Of a stretch of DNA of 64,000 bases, positions 8,014-17,557 are shown in pieces. Both the position numbers and the translations under genes were made by a program. The notes under the pieces are model-generated. The model saw nothing but the letters and a program-made list of their open reading frames with translations, did not search any database and was not told the DNA's origin. Each line of letters starts with the position of its first letter. The stretch's first letter is position 1. Source of the DNA: Arthrobacter gengyunqii (GTDB lineage Bacteria > Actinomycetota > Actinomycetes > Actinomycetales > Micrococcaceae); the NCBI RefSeq assembly GCF_023022985.1, contig NZ_CP095461.1:124001-188000 (forward strand). The letters run 5' to 3'.

Positions 8014-9268
8014 AGCCGAAGACCGCGTGCGCGACGGTGAAGATGGCCAACCCTGCCAGGGATCCCACCACGGTGCCGTTGATCCGGATGAACTGCAGGT
8101 CCTTACCCACCTGGAGTTCGATCTTCTCCGATGTCTCCTGCGCGTCCCAGTGCTCTACGGTCTCGGTGATCACGCCGGCAATGTCGCTGCTGTAGGTCTT
8201 GACCAGATAGCCGGCGGCGTCGGAAATCCAGGTGTTGACCTTGCCCGCGAGCTCAGGTTCGGTGGCCAGCCGGTGCCCGAAGTCCTGCACCGCGGCCTTG
8301 AAGTTCCGCGTCAGCTCACTGTCCGGGTCATCCACGGCAGTGGTCAGGGCGTTCTTGATGGTGGCCCATGTCTGGGTGATGAGCTGCTGGACCCGGGGAT
8401 CATCCAGCACCTGTTCCTTGATCGCGTCAGCCTTGGCCATGACGGCGGGATCCTCCTGCAGGTCCCGGGCCAGTCCCTTGAGGTAGTTGTCCAGGGCCCG
8501 GCGCATCTCATGGTTCTCGTCTTCCTGCACGGCCCGCAGGAAGCGCCTCACTTCCACCTGCACGCGGTCGCCCACCAGGTCATCCACAAATGAGGGCACC
8601 CAGGACGGGGAGCGCTGGGCCACCAGCTCGGAGATGACATCGGGGTTCGCTTCCACCCAGTCGTTGATGCTGTCCACCACCAGATTCACGAGCTGGTGGT
8701 GGTGCCCCTCGTCGAAGACCCGTTCCGCCACCCGGCCCATGGGCGGTCCCCACGGCGGGTCCACCACGTGCCGGCGGAACATGGACTCCAAAACCGTTTT
8801 GACGGCGTCGTCGTCCAGCACCCGCAGGATTCCGCGGATGGCGGCGGAACCCTCAGTAGCCACGCGGGCGGCGCTCTCCGGCCGTTCCAGCCAGGCGCCG
8901 GCCTTCTGTGCCAGTTCCATGGAACCGAGTTTTTGGGTGATGACCTCTTCGGAGAGGAAGTTGCTCTCCACGAACTGGCCCAGCGAGGCTCCGATCTGGT
9001 CCTTCTTGCGCGGAATGATCGCCGTGTGCGGAATCTTCACGCCCATGGGGTGCTTGAAAAGCGCGGTGACCGCAAACCAGTCCGCCAAGGCGCCCACCAT
9101 GCCGCCCTCGGCGGCAGCCCGAACATACTGCAGCCAGGGATAGCGGTCCTGCAGGGCAAAGGAGATGACGAAGATGACGGCGAGCACCACCAGCAGTCCG
9201 GTCGCCACCATTTTCATTCGGCGCAGGCCTGCCGCCCGCTGGGCATCGTCCAGTACCGGAAGGCTCAT
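8012..9268 (-). CDS. DUF445 family membrane protein
   Basis: A 418-residue protein with a membrane segment at about residues 20-42 and another at the extreme C-terminus (about 398-417), enclosing a large, charged, helical domain. The early sequence with GMVGALADWFAVTALFKHPMG is typical of the DUF445/YheB-like family, whose function is not established. A ribosome binding site (GGAG) precedes the ATG. It is divergent from the GH15 gene across a spacer that holds an 18-base palindrome. Confidence 0.88.
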   Translation of the reverse strand: MSLPVLDDAQRAAGLRRMKMVATGLLVVLAVIFVISFALQDRYPWLQYVRAAAEGGMVGALADWFAVTALFKHPMGVKIPHTAIIPRKKDQIGASLGQFVESNFLSEEVITQKLGSMELAQKAGAWLERPESAARVATEGSAAIRGILRVLDDDAVKTVLESMFRRHVVDPPWGPPMGRVAERVFDEGHHHQLVNLVVDSINDWVEANPDVISELVAQRSPSWVPSFVDDLVGDRVQVEVRRFLRAVQEDENHEMRRALDNYLKGLARDLQEDPAVMAKADAIKEQVLDDPRVQQLITQTWATIKNALTTAVDDPDSELTRNFKAAVQDFGHRLATEPELAGKVNTWISDAAGYLVKTYSSDIAGVITETVEHWDAQETSEKIELQVGKDLQFIRINGTVVGSLAGLAIFTVAHAVFG

Positions 9269-9297
9269 GCCGACGCTCCGTTTCCGTCGTTACGCAT

Positions 9298-9315
9298 GTT
9301 CCCCGGCCGGGGAAC
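9298..9315. repeat. Perfect 18-bp palindrome in the DUF445/GH15 divergent spacer
   Basis: GTTCCCCGGCCGGGGAAC is its own reverse complement. It lies about 30 bases upstream of the DUF445 start and about 200 upstream of the GH15 start. It could be an operator or a cruciform or hairpin in the DUF445 leader. Confidence 0.35.
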
Positions 9316-9512
9316 CGAAGATGAAATCGAAGACAAAAGCAAAACCGCTCCTCGTGCTTGTGCCGGTTCGTGTGCCGCGGGCCGGTCGGACGCCGCGGCA
9401 GGAACCGTCCAGCCAATGTAATCAGTCTGCTGTGCAAGGTGCCGTGTCGGCAAACGCCGTCCCTTGGGGGACATGCTGGGAGCGGCGCCGGCCGTGTGGT
9501 TGAGTGGGGCTC

Positions 9513-11354
9513 ATGGCTTCCCCGATTGAGGATTATGCGCTGGTTTCAGACCTGCACACCGGTGCGCTGATTTCCCGGCGGGGAAGCATCGACTGGCTGT
9601 GTCTGCCGCGGTTCGACTCGCCGTCGGTCTTTGGTGCATTGCTGGGAACCGAAAACCACGGCCGGTGGCTGCTGGCTCCGGAGGGAGATGCCGCCGTCGT
9701 GAGCCGAAGCTATCTTGGGCCCACATTTATCCTGCAGACGCACTGGGCAACTGACAGCGGCGCTGCGCTGGTTACTGATTTCATGCCGGTGGGTGACGGT
9801 CGGGCTTCGATTGTGCGCCGGGTGGAGGGAATCAGCGGAACCGTGGATATGCGGCAGGAGCTGGAAGTTCGCTTCAACTACGGAACCGTCCTGCCGTGGA
9901 TGCGCCGTGACCCCGATCCGCACGGAGAGCGGCTGCTGGCGGTAGCTGGACCGAATGCACTGGTGCTGCGCGGGGACAACCTGCCCCGGGCGGTGGACCA
10001 CCAGCATGTTGGCCGCTTCACTGTGGCTGCCGGCGAGCGCGTGGACATGGAACTGACCTGGCATCTCTCCCACCATGAAGTGCCTCCGCTGACGGACATC
10101 GACACCGCGCTGGCGTCCACCACCGATTATTGGGAAAGGTGGGCGGACCACTGCGATCCCGCGCCGCAGTATGTTGGACCCGTCCAGCGCTCGCTGCTGG
10201 TGCTGCGCGCGCTGACGCATGAGTCCACCGGCGGCATTGTGGCGGCTCCCACCACCTCGCTTCCGGAGGTTGCGGGCGGGGAACGCAACTGGGATTACCG
10301 CTACTGCTGGCTCCGGGACGCGGCGCTGACCCTCGAAGCCATGCTGGGTCACGGCTACGCGGATGAGGCTCTGCGCTGGCGCAACTGGCTGCTGCGTGCC
10401 GTGGCCGGTGACCCGGAGGACCTGCAGATCATGTACGCGGTGGACGGTGCCCGTGAACTTCCCGAACGCATCCTGCCCCAGTTCACCGGGTATGGAGGAT
10501 CCGTTCCGGTGCGCGTGGGGAACGGGGCGGTTTCCCAGTACCAGGCCGACGTCGTCGGTGAAGTGATGGTTGCCCTGGCCAAGCTTCGGGATGCGGGTGT
10601 GGCGGAGGATCATTTCTCCTGGCCCCTGCAGCGGGCTCTGATGACCTTCCTGGAACGCCACCTCGAGGACAAGGACCACGGAATCTGGGAAATGCGGGGA
10701 GAGCCCCAGCACTTCACCCATTCGCGGGTCATGATGTGGGCGGCGTTTGACCGGGCTGCCGCCGCCGTCCGGTCCCATGGCCTGGACGGTCCCGTGGAGC
10801 TGTGGGAGGCCTTGAGGGACGGACTGCGCGAGGAGATCCTGAACCGCGGCTTTAACGAAGAACTGAATACCTTCACCCAGTATTACGGCAGCAGGGAAGT
10901 GGACGCGGCCCTGCTGCAGCTTCCCCAAGTGGGCTTCCTCGCCTACGACGACGAACGCATGCTGGGCACGGTGGCCCGGATTGAGCAGGACCTGCGCACC
11001 GACTCCGGCCTGCTGCTGCGCTACGCCACGCACAGCGGAATTGACGGCCTGGAGCCCGGCGAGAACCCCTTCCTGGCCTGCAGCTTCTGGCTCGTCGAGC
11101 AGTATGCCGCCACCGGGAGGTCAGGGGAGGCACGCACCCTCATGGATCAATTGGTGGCATACTCCAACGAGCTGGGCCTGCTCAGCGAGGAATACGATCC
11201 GGTGCACAACACCATGGCTGGAAACTTTCCACAGGCCTTTTCCCACCTTGCCCTGGTCCGCGCAGCCGACGCGCTCAACACCGCGGCGCGGCTGCCGGAG
11301 GCCGCTCCTGCCGGTCCTTCCGGCGACTTCCACCCCACCGAAAGAAGCAGATGA
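9513..11354 (+). CDS. Glycoside hydrolase family 15 protein (glucoamylase/trehalase-like)
   Basis: About 613 residues. The N-terminal beta-sandwich opens with IEDYALVSDLHTGALISRRGSIDWLCLPRFDSP, typical of bacterial GH15 proteins, and the (alpha/alpha)6 barrel carries the signature NWDYRYCWLRDA. Likely catalytic glutamates are in GIWEMRG and in the late SEEYDP segment. There is no signal peptide, so it acts in the cytoplasm on glucosidic oligosaccharides or trehalose; actinobacterial GH15 enzymes include both kinds and I cannot choose. Start at ATG 9513 is preferred over GTG 9504. It overlaps the next gene by 4 bases (ATGA). Confidence 0.9.
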   Translation: MASPIEDYALVSDLHTGALISRRGSIDWLCLPRFDSPSVFGALLGTENHGRWLLAPEGDAAVVSRSYLGPTFILQTHWATDSGAALVTDFMPVGDGRASIVRRVEGISGTVDMRQELEVRFNYGTVLPWMRRDPDPHGERLLAVAGPNALVLRGDNLPRAVDHQHVGRFTVAAGERVDMELTWHLSHHEVPPLTDIDTALASTTDYWERWADHCDPAPQYVGPVQRSLLVLRALTHESTGGIVAAPTTSLPEVAGGERNWDYRYCWLRDAALTLEAMLGHGYADEALRWRNWLLRAVAGDPEDLQIMYAVDGARELPERILPQFTGYGGSVPVRVGNGAVSQYQADVVGEVMVALAKLRDAGVAEDHFSWPLQRALMTFLERHLEDKDHGIWEMRGEPQHFTHSRVMMWAAFDRAAAAVRSHGLDGPVELWEALRDGLREEILNRGFNEELNTFTQYYGSREVDAALLQLPQVGFLAYDDERMLGTVARIEQDLRTDSGLLLRYATHSGIDGLEPGENPFLACSFWLVEQYAATGRSGEARTLMDQLVAYSNELGLLSEEYDPVHNTMAGNFPQAFSHLALVRAADALNTAARLPEAAPAGPSGDFHPTERSR

Positions 11355-11746
11355 ACCGCCAAAGTTACTCAGCGGCCGCAATGGCGGCGCTGCTGTCCGT
11401 TAGCGCCGTCAATCATTTCCGCAACCCGAAGTTCTACAACGCGGTGGTTCCCCGCAGCATCAGCACGGACACGGACGGCAAGTTCGGCGTGCTGACCCGC
11501 CGGCAGTGGACGCACTTGAGCGGGGTGCTGGAGTTTGCCGCCGCGGCCGGCCTGCTGCTGCCGGCCACCCGCCGGGCGGCCGCCACTGGAACCACGCTGA
11601 TGTACATCGCCTTCATCGCCGGACACCTCAGTGCGCTGCAGCGGGCCTTCGGCCCCCGCGGATCGGACCGGGAGAAGGCCATCCACCTGGCCCGGCTGCC
11701 CCTGCAGCTGCCCCTGATCCGCTGGGCCTGGAGCCTGCGCGGCTAG
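11351..11746 (+). CDS. DoxX-like small membrane protein
   Basis: A 131-residue protein with three to four hydrophobic segments, including a Gly/Ala/Leu-rich one near residues 55-80 followed by MYIAFIAGHL. The arrangement (early NHF motif, GVLEFAAAAGLLLP, late short helix) resembles DoxX-like or YphA-type membrane proteins of actinobacteria. No enzymatic motif. Translation is coupled to the GH15 gene through an ATGA overlap, so the two are co-expressed; their functional link is unknown. Confidence 0.7.
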   Translation: MNRQSYSAAAMAALLSVSAVNHFRNPKFYNAVVPRSISTDTDGKFGVLTRRQWTHLSGVLEFAAAAGLLLPATRRAAATGTTLMYIAFIAGHLSALQRAFGPRGSDREKAIHLARLPLQLPLIRWAWSLRG

Positions 11747-11756
11747 GAAGCGGGAC

Positions 11757-12272
11757 ATGGCAACGAATTTGCTGGTGCTGTCGGACACCCATTTGCCCAA
11801 GCGGGCGCGGGAGCTGCCCGCGCAGCTGTGGGCGGACATCGAGGCGGCTGATGCCGTGGTCCATGCCGGGGACTGGGTCAGCGAAGACGCACTGGATGAA
11901 ATGCTGCAGCGCTCTCGAAAACTGATTGCCTGCTACGGCAACAACGACGGCGGTGCGCTGCCGTCCCGGCTGCCTTTGGTTGCCACGGCCACGGTTGAGC
12001 AGGTGCGGCTGGCAGTCATTCATGAAACGGGTCCTGCCGCCGGGCGGGAAAAACGCCTGGATGAGCAGTTTCCGGACACAGATCTGCTGATTTTCGGGCA
12101 CAGCCACATTCCGTGGGACACCGTGACCCCGGCCGGGATGCGGCTGCTGAATCCCGGATCACCCACCGACCGCCGCCGTCAGCCGTTCTGCACCTATATG
12201 CACGTGAAAGTCGAGGGAAAAACCGTCGCCGTGGAAATGGTCCGGCTTCCCCCACGCCTACCCGTGGCTTAA
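11757..12272 (+). CDS. Metallophosphoesterase, YfcE/MJ0936 family
   Basis: The 171-residue protein carries calcineurin-like phosphoesterase motifs in order: LSDTH (residues 8-12), VHAGDWV (about 39), CYGNND (about 62), an H-E-T histidine (about 90) and FGHSHIP (about 118). These ligate two metal ions. Small proteins of this family hydrolyse phosphodiesters or nucleotide phosphates; the substrate here is unknown. The gene starts 10 bases after the DoxX-like gene, probably the third member of the GH15 operon, and is followed by a strong hairpin. Confidence 0.9.
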   Translation: MATNLLVLSDTHLPKRARELPAQLWADIEAADAVVHAGDWVSEDALDEMLQRSRKLIACYGNNDGGALPSRLPLVATATVEQVRLAVIHETGPAAGREKRLDEQFPDTDLLIFGHSHIPWDTVTPAGMRLLNPGSPTDRRRQPFCTYMHVKVEGKTVAVEMVRLPPRLPVA

Positions 12273-12276
12273 ACGG

Positions 12277-12318
12277 CTGCTGCCCCGCCGATCCGGAAAG
12301 CGGATGGCGGGGCAGCAG
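12277..12318. terminator. Long hairpin between convergent transcripts
   Basis: A 13-bp perfect stem (CTGCTGCCCCGCC with its complement) continues, after one bulged base, into an inner ATCCG/CGGAT stem with a GAAAG loop. It lies between the phosphoesterase stop and the alcohol dehydrogenase stop and should terminate both transcripts. No T-run. Confidence 0.75.
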
Positions 12319-12324
12319 AGGCGG

Positions 12325-13509
12325 CTAGTTGCTGCCAGGCTGGAAGACGACCTTGATGCAGCCGTCTTCCTTCTTCTGGAACTTCTTGTACAGCTCCGGC
12401 GCTTCCTCGAGGCTGGCCTGGTGGGTGACCAGGTTGGTGACGCCCAGCGGATCGGCGGGATCCTCCACCAGCGGCATCAGGTCATCGGTCCAGCGCTTGA
12501 CGTTGCACTGGCCCATCCGCAGGGTCAGCTGCTTGTCGAACATATTCATCAGCGGCATGGGGCTGGCCGTGCCGCCGTAGACACCGCTCAGGGAAACGGT
12601 GCCGCCGCGGCGGACCGCGTCGAGCGCTCCGTGAAGGGCTGAAAGCCGGTCCGTTCCGGCCGTTTCCATGGCCTTCTGGGCCAGCTTGTCCGGGAGCAGG
12701 CCAACGACGGTCTGGGCGGCCTTGCCGGCGGGGGAACCATGGGCTTCCATGCCGACGGCGTCCACCACCGAGTCGGGGCCCCGGCCGTCCGTCATCTCAC
12801 GGAGCTCGTCTGCAACGTCCTTGTGCAGGTCCAGTGTTTCCACCCCGTACTGGGAGGCCAGCTTGCGCCGTTCCGCCACGGGGTCAACACCGATCACCCG
12901 GTAGCCCAAATGGGTGCCGATGCGGGCCGCGAACTGTCCCACCGGGCCCAGGCCGTAGACGGCGAGGGTGCCGCCGTCGGGCACGTTCGCGTACTGGACT
13001 CCCTGCCAGGCGGTGGGCAGGATGTCGGAGAGGAATAGGTAGCGGTGGTCCGGGAGTTCGGTGCCCACCTTGATCGGGTTGTAGTCAGCCAGCGGAACCC
13101 GCAGGTACTCGGCCTGTCCGCCGGGAACGGAACCGTACAGCTCGGAGAACCCGAAGAGGGCGGCACCGGAGCCCTTTTCGTGGACCTGGGTGACCTCGCA
13201 CTGCGTCTGCAGTCCCTGGCGGCACATGAAGCAGCTGCCACAGGCTATCTGGAAGGGGATGACTACGCGGTCGCCCTTCTTGAGGCTCGTGACGGCGGAG
13301 CCCACCTCTTCCACAATGCCCATGGACTCATGGCCGAGGATGTCGCCTTGCTTCATGTAGGGCATCAGGACGCCGTACAGGTGAAGATCCGAACCGCAGA
13401 CTGCGGTGGAGGTTACGCGGATAATCGCATCGGTGGGTTCCTGGATCACCGGATCCGCAACCGTCTCCACGCTGACGGACTCTTTTCCCTGCCATGTAAC
13501 TGCTCTCAC
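12325..13509 (-). CDS. Zinc-dependent alcohol dehydrogenase, formaldehyde-dehydrogenase-like (MDR superfamily)
   Basis: The 394-residue enzyme has catalytic zinc motifs CGSDLH (cysteine about 38) and GHESMG (about 60), the structural zinc cluster CGSCFMCRQGLQTQC, and the nucleotide-binding GLGPVGQFA. The later insertion and overall length fit the subgroup related to FdhA and YjmD-like dehydrogenases rather than short ADHs. The likely reaction is NAD(P)-dependent oxidation of an alcohol or aldehyde adduct; the substrate is unknown. It starts with GTG 8 bases after a near-perfect AGGAGG ribosome binding site and appears monocistronic. Confidence 0.9.
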   Translation of the reverse strand: MRAVTWQGKESVSVETVADPVIQEPTDAIIRVTSTAVCGSDLHLYGVLMPYMKQGDILGHESMGIVEEVGSAVTSLKKGDRVVIPFQIACGSCFMCRQGLQTQCEVTQVHEKGSGAALFGFSELYGSVPGGQAEYLRVPLADYNPIKVGTELPDHRYLFLSDILPTAWQGVQYANVPDGGTLAVYGLGPVGQFAARIGTHLGYRVIGVDPVAERRKLASQYGVETLDLHKDVADELREMTDGRGPDSVVDAVGMEAHGSPAGKAAQTVVGLLPDKLAQKAMETAGTDRLSALHGALDAVRRGGTVSLSGVYGGTASPMPLMNMFDKQLTLRMGQCNVKRWTDDLMPLVEDPADPLGVTNLVTHQASLEEAPELYKKFQKKEDGCIKVVFQPGSN

Positions 13510-13694
13510 GTGCCAACCTCCTGCTAATTGCTGCGGATGCTTGAAGTGCGTTCACCCATTGTGACAAATAGTAAGGGTGCTGACAAAACGTTCGTCTGCG
13601 GCATGCAGGATCCGGCGGAGCGGGCAGGTGCGCCTGCGCAGCGGAAACCAACGGGCGGATCTTCTAATCAGCGCCCGGTCAGCGGAAGAAAGGA

Positions 13695-14216
13695 TTAGGT
13701 GGTGCGGCTGCCGGGCCGCGTTGGCTGCGGCCGACCATTGGCAGGTTCCACCAGGGCTCGCGGGTCCCGCCGGAGGAAGGCCATTTCCAGGGCTTCCTCA
13801 TTGGTGAGTGCAGGTCCCGGGGGCTGGAAAGATGGTGCGGGCGTCTCCGGCCCCAGCCGGCACACCGGAAGGGCGGGCGGCACGATGATCTCCACCGGTT
13901 TTTCAAATGTCCGGCCGGCCGCAGGCCGCGTACCATCGGCGGGAAGGAAGCCAATGCCGGCACGGACGGCGGCGTCAGCGCCGTCGTACAGACGCGCCAG
14001 CGCGCCACTTTCCACGTGTTCTGCCCGGGTGAGATTAACCCGGACGGCGGCACCGAGCGCTCCGGTGTGGGTCAGGATGTTTGCCAACGTCGCGTAAGTC
14101 GAAGCGGTGAGGCAGCCCCGGACTTCCAGGCAGGCCAGACGCAGCTGCGTATCGATCCGGACCAGGACACGCAGTCCGTGGTCCGTTGAGGACTGTTCCC
14201 GTGATTCGTCGAGCAT
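13695..14216 (-). CDS. STAS-like domain protein of unknown function
   Basis: 173 residues. The N-terminal 100 residues (VLVRIDTQLRLACLEVRGCLTASTYATLA onward) have the alternating pattern of a STAS/anti-sigma-antagonist-like fold, but I see no conserved phosphoserine motif. The rest is proline-rich and probably disordered. A GGAGA ribosome binding site precedes the ATG. It stands alone between the alcohol dehydrogenase and ackA. Function not known. Confidence 0.55.
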   Translation of the reverse strand: MLDESREQSSTDHGLRVLVRIDTQLRLACLEVRGCLTASTYATLANILTHTGALGAAVRVNLTRAEHVESGALARLYDGADAAVRAGIGFLPADGTRPAAGRTFEKPVEIIVPPALPVCRLGPETPAPSFQPPGPALTNEEALEMAFLRRDPRALVEPANGRPQPTRPGSRTT

Positions 14217-14327
14217 GGAATTCTCCGCACGCGTGTGACAGTGGCCTCTGCTTAACCGAGTAATCGACGTTAGCCCACGTGGGAGGAGTCTGTCTGCACC
14301 TGACGGTGGTTGCGGGCCTACTACTCG

Positions 14328-15485
14328 CTAAACGGCGGTTGTGCCTGTCGGAGCAGCATTGTTCCGGGTCACGGTTTCAGCTGTAGCTTCGGCAATTGCT
14401 TCCTCTTCGTCGGTGGGCACCACCAGGACAGGAATGGCAGACGCGGCGCTGCTGATCAGCCGCGCCCCCGATTCCCGCCGCCGGTTTGCATCCTGGTCCA
14501 GTTCGATCCCCAGGGCGCCAAGCTTGTCCACGGTCAGCTCGCGGAAGTCCCAGGAGTTCTCTCCGATGCCGGCCGTGAACACCACCGCCTGGGCTCCGCC
14601 GACCGCCACATGGTAGGCGCCGATGTACTTGGCGAGCCGGTACGCGGCAACGTCAAGGGCGGTGGCTGCGGCTGTGTTCCCGGCTGCCGCCGCCTCCTCC
14701 AGCGTCCGCATGTCCGAGGCTCCGCCCAGGGCCAGAAGGCCCGATTCTCGGTTCAACAGGTTGTCGAGCGTGTCGGCGTCGTAGCCTTCCCGGAGCAGGA
14801 ACACCAGGATGGACGGGTCAACGTCGCCGCTCCGCGTGCCCATCACCAGTCCCTCCAGGGGGGTAAAACCCATGGAGGTGTCGATGCTCCGGCCGTCCTT
14901 GATGGCCGCCACCGAGGCGCCGTTGCCCAGGTGCGCAATGACGGCGTCGAACTCTCCCGGGTTGATGCCCAGGAAACGTGCCGCCGCCGGAGCCACAAAG
15001 CCGTAGCTGGTTCCATGAAAGCCGTACCGGCGGATCCCGTACCTGCGGTACAGGCTGTTGGGCAGGGCGTAGCGCCAGGCGTGCTCAGGCAGGGTGCGGT
15101 GGAAGGCGGTGTCGAAGACGGCCACCTGAGGGATTTCGGGCCACTTGTCATGCACGGCGCGGATCCCGCGGGCGCTGGCCGGATTGTGCAGGGGCGCCAG
15201 CGGGCTCAGGCGCTCAATGGACCGGACAATTTCATTGTCGATCAGGACCGGCTCACTGAAGCGCTCGCCGCCGTGCACCACCCGGTGCCCGACGGCGTCA
15301 ACCTCCCGCCCGCCGAGTGCCTCGGGCAGGCGGCGGGCAAGTTCCTCCAGCGCAGCGCCGTGGTCCGGCACCGCCTCTTCGCCGATCCGGTCGATGATGC
15401 CCTTGACCAAGAGCTCACCGTTTGCGGTGTCCCGCACCTGGTATTTCAGGGATGAGGAACCGGAATTGATGACGAGTACCAGCAT
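14328..15485 (-). CDS. ackA: Acetate kinase
   Basis: Transfers phosphate between acetyl-phosphate and ADP. The 385-residue protein has the ASKHA-fold signatures: VINSGSSSLKYQ at the N-terminus, VGHRVVHGGE, the DTAFHRTLPEHA loop, GFHGTSY and the adenosine-region segment FTAGIGENS. The length is standard. Its ATG overlaps the pta stop as TAATG, so the two enzymes of acetate overflow and activation are translationally coupled. A longer, poorly conserved C-terminal tail is present. Together with acs at 48-50 kb it gives the cell both acetate activation routes. Confidence 0.96.
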   Translation of the reverse strand: MLVLVINSGSSSLKYQVRDTANGELLVKGIIDRIGEEAVPDHGAALEELARRLPEALGGREVDAVGHRVVHGGERFSEPVLIDNEIVRSIERLSPLAPLHNPASARGIRAVHDKWPEIPQVAVFDTAFHRTLPEHAWRYALPNSLYRRYGIRRYGFHGTSYGFVAPAAARFLGINPGEFDAVIAHLGNGASVAAIKDGRSIDTSMGFTPLEGLVMGTRSGDVDPSILVFLLREGYDADTLDNLLNRESGLLALGGASDMRTLEEAAAAGNTAAATALDVAAYRLAKYIGAYHVAVGGAQAVVFTAGIGENSWDFRELTVDKLGALGIELDQDANRRRESGARLISSAASAIPVLVVPTDEEEAIAEATAETVTRNNAAPTGTTAV

Positions 15486-17557
15486 TAGACCTCCTGGGCC
15501 TGAACGGCGGTGATGGCCACGGTGTTGACAATGTCTTCGACCGTGCAGCCGCGGGAAAGGTCATTGACCGGTTTCCGCAGTCCCTGCAGGATCGGCCCGA
15601 CAGCCACCGCTCCGGCCGACTGCTGCACGGCCTTGTAGGTGTTGTTGCCGGTATTGAGGTCAGGAAAGATGAACACCGTGGCCTGCCCGGCCACGCTGGA
15701 ACCGGGCAGTTTCGAGGCGGCAGTGGTCGCGTCCACTGCGGCGTCGTACTGGATGGGTCCTTCCACCGGCAGATCCGGCCGGCGGCTGCGGACCAGCTCG
15801 GTGGCCTCGCGGACCATTTCCACCGACTCTCCGTGCCCCGAGGCTCCGGTGGAATAGGACAGCATGGCCACCCGGGGTGTCACGCCGAACCGGGCGGCAG
15901 TGTCCGCGGAGGCCAGGGCGATGTCCGCCAGCTGCTTGGCATCCGGCTCCGGGTTGACGGCGCAGTCCCCATACACCAGCACCCGGTCCTGCAGCAGCAT
16001 GAGGAAGACCGAGGAGACGATCTCCACCCCCTCCTTGGTGCGGATGAACTCCAGCGCCGGCCGGATGGTGTTGGCAGTGGTGTGGGCCGCTCCGGAGACC
16101 ATCCCGTCCACCCGTCCCAGCTGGACCATCATGGTGCCAAAGTATGCCCCATGAAGCATACGTTCGCGGGCATCGTCTAGGGTCACGCCTTTCTTGGCCC
16201 GCAGGGCCGCGTATTCGCGGGCAAAGTCGTCCCGCAGTCCACTGGTTGCCGGGTTGATGATGGTGGTGCCGCTGAGGTCAACGCCCTCGCTGGCCGCCAG
16301 TTCCCTCACCTGGCCTTCGGGCCCCAGGATGGTCAAGGCGCAAACGTCCCGGCGCTGCAGGATTTCCGCGGCGCGGAGCACCCGTGCGTCAAGGCCCTCC
16401 GGCAGGACAATGTGCTTACGCTGCGCACGGGCCCGCACGATCAGTTGGTTCAGGAACCGCAGCGGCGTGGTTTTCTCCGGTCGCGGCAGCTCCAGTCGCT
16501 CCAGGAGCTCATGCTCGTCCACGTGCCGGGTCCATACGCCGAGGGCGGCGGCGACCTTTCGGCGCTGGCCGGAGGCAATCTCGCCGCGCACCCGGCTGAC
16601 CTTCCGCGCGGCCGTGTACGTGTCGTCGTCGACGGCGAACACGGGGAACGGCGCCTGCGACAGCAGCGCCAGGATCCCCGCATCGATGGGGAGGCCGCCG
16701 GTCAGGACCATGCCGCTGGGGACCGGAAACTCCGGTGACACGGCGGAGGCCAGCGCGGCCACCATGACATCGGCCCGGTCGCTGGGCGCGATGACCAGGT
16801 TGCCGTGCTCCAACTGGGAAACGAAATTTCCCACGGTCATGGCGGCCACTTTGATGCCCACGACGTCGCGCTCCAGTGACGAGCTCCCGGCCACCTGACG
16901 TGCGTCAAGCGCTTTGGCCACCTCCGACATGGACGGCTGGGAAATCTCGTTCAGCTCAGGCATCACGTACACGGGCCGCCCGGATGCACCGGGCCGCACT
17001 GCGGTGCGGACCTCATCTACGTCGTCCGGCTCCGCCCGGTTGACCATCATGGCAAGGAGGTCACAGCGTGCGTCGTGCAGCTCGCGCCTGGCCACGTCCA
17101 CCGCATCGGCCGTTTCCGGCACTGTCATCTCCCGCCCGTTGACAACCGCCAGCACCACGGCGCCCAGGTTGTTCGCAAGGCGGGCGTTCAGGACAAACTC
17201 AAGGGCGACGTCGTGCCCGGAAAGGTCGGTGCCCTCGATGATCACCACGTCGCAGTGGGCTGCAACTTCGTTGTAGATCGTCAGGCACCGGGAATCCACT
17301 TCACCGCGTTCGCCGGCCACAAGCAGGGAACGGACCTCGCGGCGGGTGAGCCCGCCCCGGCTCGTCTCGGCGGTCAGGTTGAACTTGCGCTGCATCAGCC
17401 GCACCATGGGATCCTGTGCTGGTTCGGAGCCTTCCACGATTGGCCGGAAAAACCCTACGCGGTCGGCATGGCGCAGCAGCATGTCGGCAAGGCCGAGGGT
17501 GACAAGGGACTTGCCGGACCCCGGGGTCATGGCACTGACATAGATTCCGCGGGCCAT
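15485..17557 (-). CDS. pta: Phosphate acetyltransferase, long form with N-terminal P-loop domain
   Basis: Interconverts acetyl-CoA and acetyl-phosphate. At 690 residues this is the long form: residues 1-200 form a BioD-like P-loop domain (TPGSGKSLVTLGLA near residue 10), the middle about 210-320 a DRTGG domain, and the C-terminus from about 370 the catalytic PTA_PTB domain (KHIVLPEGLDARVLRAA, and GAAHTTANTIRPAL). The N-terminal parts are regulatory in E. coli Pta. It is the first gene of a pta-ackA pair. The 267-base spacer upstream is shared with the divergent permease. Confidence 0.95.
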   Translation of the reverse strand: MARGIYVSAMTPGSGKSLVTLGLADMLLRHADRVGFFRPIVEGSEPAQDPMVRLMQRKFNLTAETSRGGLTRREVRSLLVAGERGEVDSRCLTIYNEVAAHCDVVIIEGTDLSGHDVALEFVLNARLANNLGAVVLAVVNGREMTVPETADAVDVARRELHDARCDLLAMMVNRAEPDDVDEVRTAVRPGASGRPVYVMPELNEISQPSMSEVAKALDARQVAGSSSLERDVVGIKVAAMTVGNFVSQLEHGNLVIAPSDRADVMVAALASAVSPEFPVPSGMVLTGGLPIDAGILALLSQAPFPVFAVDDDTYTAARKVSRVRGEIASGQRRKVAAALGVWTRHVDEHELLERLELPRPEKTTPLRFLNQLIVRARAQRKHIVLPEGLDARVLRAAEILQRRDVCALTILGPEGQVRELAASEGVDLSGTTIINPATSGLRDDFAREYAALRAKKGVTLDDARERMLHGAYFGTMMVQLGRVDGMVSGAAHTTANTIRPALEFIRTKEGVEIVSSVFLMLLQDRVLVYGDCAVNPEPDAKQLADIALASADTAARFGVTPRVAMLSYSTGASGHGESVEMVREATELVRSRRPDLPVEGPIQYDAAVDATTAASKLPGSSVAGQATVFIFPDLNTGNNTYKAVQQSAGAVAVGPILQGLRKPVNDLSRGCTVEDIVNTVAITAVQAQEV

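Noticed and set aside
9546..11033. Minus-strand 495-codon frame opposite the GH15 gene
   Set aside because: Antisense to a gene with clear catalytic motifs; no ribosome binding site or domain.
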